From positions 1 through 19,585 of the forward strand of contig CAZUFB010000036.1 in assembly GCA_964619775.1 (NCBI GenBank): a DNA stretch of 19,585 nt, given 5' to 3'. Position numbers and translations under genes: made by a program. Under the pieces are notes generated by a model that did not search any database, was not told the DNA's origin, and was given only the letters and a program-made list of their open reading frames with translations. This DNA is from CAZUFB01 sp964619775. GTDB taxonomy: Bacteria > Actinomycetota > Coriobacteriia > Coriobacteriales > UMGS124. Shown here piece by piece: positions 16,494 to 19,585 of this stretch; the stretch's first letter is position 1; every line of letters starts with the position of its first letter.

Positions 16494-17849
16494 TTATTTT
16501 AAAAATTCCGGCAGGTGGGTTTCGATGAAGTCGGTGTACACCTCGCCGGCACGGAACGCCTCGGTGGCAATGGCAGCCTGGTGGAAGGGAATCGTCGTCG
16601 CAATGCCCTCGACCTCGAACTCGCCGAGCGCCCGGGCGGCGCGGGCAAGGGCCTCGTCGCGATCGCGACCCCAGACGATGAGTTTGGCCACGAGCGAGTC
16701 GTAGGTCGGCGGGATGGTGTAGCCCTGGTAGACGTGCGTGTCAACACGCACGCCGGGGCCACCGGGCACCACGAGACGCGTGACGGTTCCCGGGCAGGGG
16801 CGAAAGCCGTGCGTAGGGTCCTCGGCGTTGATGCGGAACTCGAAAGCATGGCCCATCGGCTCGAACGGGAAGCGCGCGACGATGGTCATGGGCTCGCCGG
16901 CGGCGATGAGCACCTGCTCCTTCACCAGGTCGGTGAGGGTGATCTGCTCGGTGACAGGGTGTTCGACCTGGATACGGGTGTTCATCTCCATGAAATAGAA
17001 GCGCCCGTCGGCGTCGAGCAGGAACTCGATGGTGCCGGCGTTGGTGTAGCCCACCTCGCGCACGGCGCGCACGGCCGCCTCGCCCATCCGCGCGCGCAGC
17101 TCGGGCGTGAGGGCAGGGCTCGGGGCCTCCTCGATGAGCTTCTGGTGGCGGCGCTGCACCGAGCAGTCGCGCTCGCAGAGGTGGACGGCGTTGCCGTGCG
17201 TATCGGCAAGCACCTGCACCTCGACATGGCGGGGACGTTGCACGAGGCGTTCCATGTAGACAGCATCGTTGCCGAAGGCCACGCGGGCCTCGGAGCGGGC
17301 CGTGGTGTAGGCGCGCTCAAGCTCCTCGTCGCTCCATGCCTCGCGCATGCCCTTGCCGCCGCCGCCCGCCGACGCCTTGATGAGCAGCGGGTAGCCGATC
17401 TCGGCGGCCACGGCACGCGCCTCCTCGAGCGTGGCGACCTCGCCGTCGCTACCCGGCACGCAGGGCACGCCTGCAGCCTTCATGGTCTGCTTGGCGTTGG
17501 ACTTCTCACCCATACGGTCGATGACCTCGGCCGACGGGCCGATGAACACGATGCCGTTGTCGGCGCAGGCGCGCGCAAAGTCGGCGTTCTCGGAGAGGAA
17601 GCCGTAGCCGGGGTGCACGGCCTCGCAGCCCTGCGAGACCGCCGCGCCGATGACGGCGGCAAAGTTCAGGTAGCTTTGGGCGCTCGGGGCCGGGCCGATG
17701 CACACGGCCACGTCCGCTTCCTGCACGGCACGGGTTGCGCAGTCGGCCTCGGAGTACGCCACGACCGCCTCGATGCCCAACTCGTGCAGCGCACGCACGA
17801 CACGCAGGGCGATCTCGCCGCGGTTGGCCACCAGAACCCGCGAGAACAT
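16494..17849 (-). CDS. accC: Biotin carboxylase subunit
   Basis: ATP-grasp enzyme that carboxylates the biotin of a carrier protein using bicarbonate. The 451-residue length is typical of AccC/PycA. The N-terminal start is RVLVANRGEIALRVVRAL. The glycine-rich ATP loop is ASAGGGGKGMRE (159-170), followed by CERDCSVQRRHQK (225-237) and MNTRIQVEHPVTEQ (289-302), which carries the catalytic Arg/Glu residues. Its ATG follows directly on the TAG of the carboxyltransferase-AccB gene (TAGATG, no spacer), so the two are translationally coupled and likely form one enzyme. By sequence alone it could serve acetyl-CoA carboxylase or pyruvate carboxylase; the neighbour favours the latter. Confidence 0.93.
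   Translation of the reverse strand: MFSRVLVANRGEIALRVVRALHELGIEAVVAYSEADCATRAVQEADVAVCIGPAPSAQSYLNFAAVIGAAVSQGCEAVHPGYGFLSENADFARACADNGIVFIGPSAEVIDRMGEKSNAKQTMKAAGVPCVPGSDGEVATLEEARAVAAEIGYPLLIKASAGGGGKGMREAWSDEELERAYTTARSEARVAFGNDAVYMERLVQRPRHVEVQVLADTHGNAVHLCERDCSVQRRHQKLIEEAPSPALTPELRARMGEAAVRAVREVGYTNAGTIEFLLDADGRFYFMEMNTRIQVEHPVTEQITLTDLVKEQVLIAAGEPMTIVARFPFEPMGHAFEFRINAEDPTHGFRPCPGTVTRLVVPGGPGVRVDTHVYQGYTIPPTYDSLVAKLIVWGRDRDEALARAARALGEFEVEGIATTIPFHQAAIATEAFRAGEVYTDFIETHLPEFLK

Positions 17850-19585
<1,736 letters not shown>

Overview
This is a high-GC bacterial chromosome segment made almost entirely of housekeeping genes. It looks actinobacterial and most probably belongs to the Coriobacteriia (Collinsella/Olsenella/Atopobium-like). 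The reasons are the high GC with GTG and TTG starts, a tig-clpP-clpX run, the actinobacterial gene order tlyA-nadK-recN, an Asp23 protein beside nusB, and an LtaS-like phosphoglycerol transferase. The genus is an inference; no rRNA or phylogenetic marker was tested.

Layout, left to right. (1) 1-514 (-): N-terminus of valS, divergent from a TVP38/TMEM64 (DedA-like) membrane protein at 760-1689 (+). That gene converges on the Clp block across a shared hairpin terminator at 1733-1780. (2) 1831-5636 (-): tRNA-Leu(TAG), tig, clpP, clpX, a chaperone and protein-degradation module. Two runs of N interrupt it: 10 N in clpX and 100 N in a repeat in tig. Both break the reading frames artificially. (3) 5637-6286: divergent/convergent intergenic DNA with tRNA-Arg(TCT) (+) and a structured 329-bp stretch. 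(4) 6287-8795 (-): tRNA-Pro(TGG) and tRNA-Gly(TCC) separated by one base, then an LtaS-like sulfatase-fold membrane enzyme. (5) 8999-9691 (+): a lone TetR regulator. (6) 9819-19585 (-): a long co-directional block read as [carboxyltransferase-AccB fusion] - accC - terminator/leader - asp23 - nusB - xseB - dxs - tlyA - nadK - recN.

The last block resembles the Firmicutes accB-accC-yqhY(asp23)-nusB-folD-xseA-xseB-ispA-dxs-tlyA-ahrC-recN cluster. Here folD, xseA and ispA are absent, nadK sits between tlyA and recN as in mycobacteria, and the biotin carrier is fused to a pyruvate/oxaloacetate-type carboxyltransferase. With the adjacent biotin carboxylase this suggests a two-subunit pyruvate carboxylase, or a carrier shared with acetyl-CoA carboxylase.

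No mobile element, CRISPR array, phage gene or clearly new defence or biosynthetic system was seen. The most notable observations are the repeated charged tail of trigger factor with an assembly gap whose flanks overlap by exactly 55 nt, the carboxyltransferase-AccB fusion, and a terminator inside the apparent asp23 leader.
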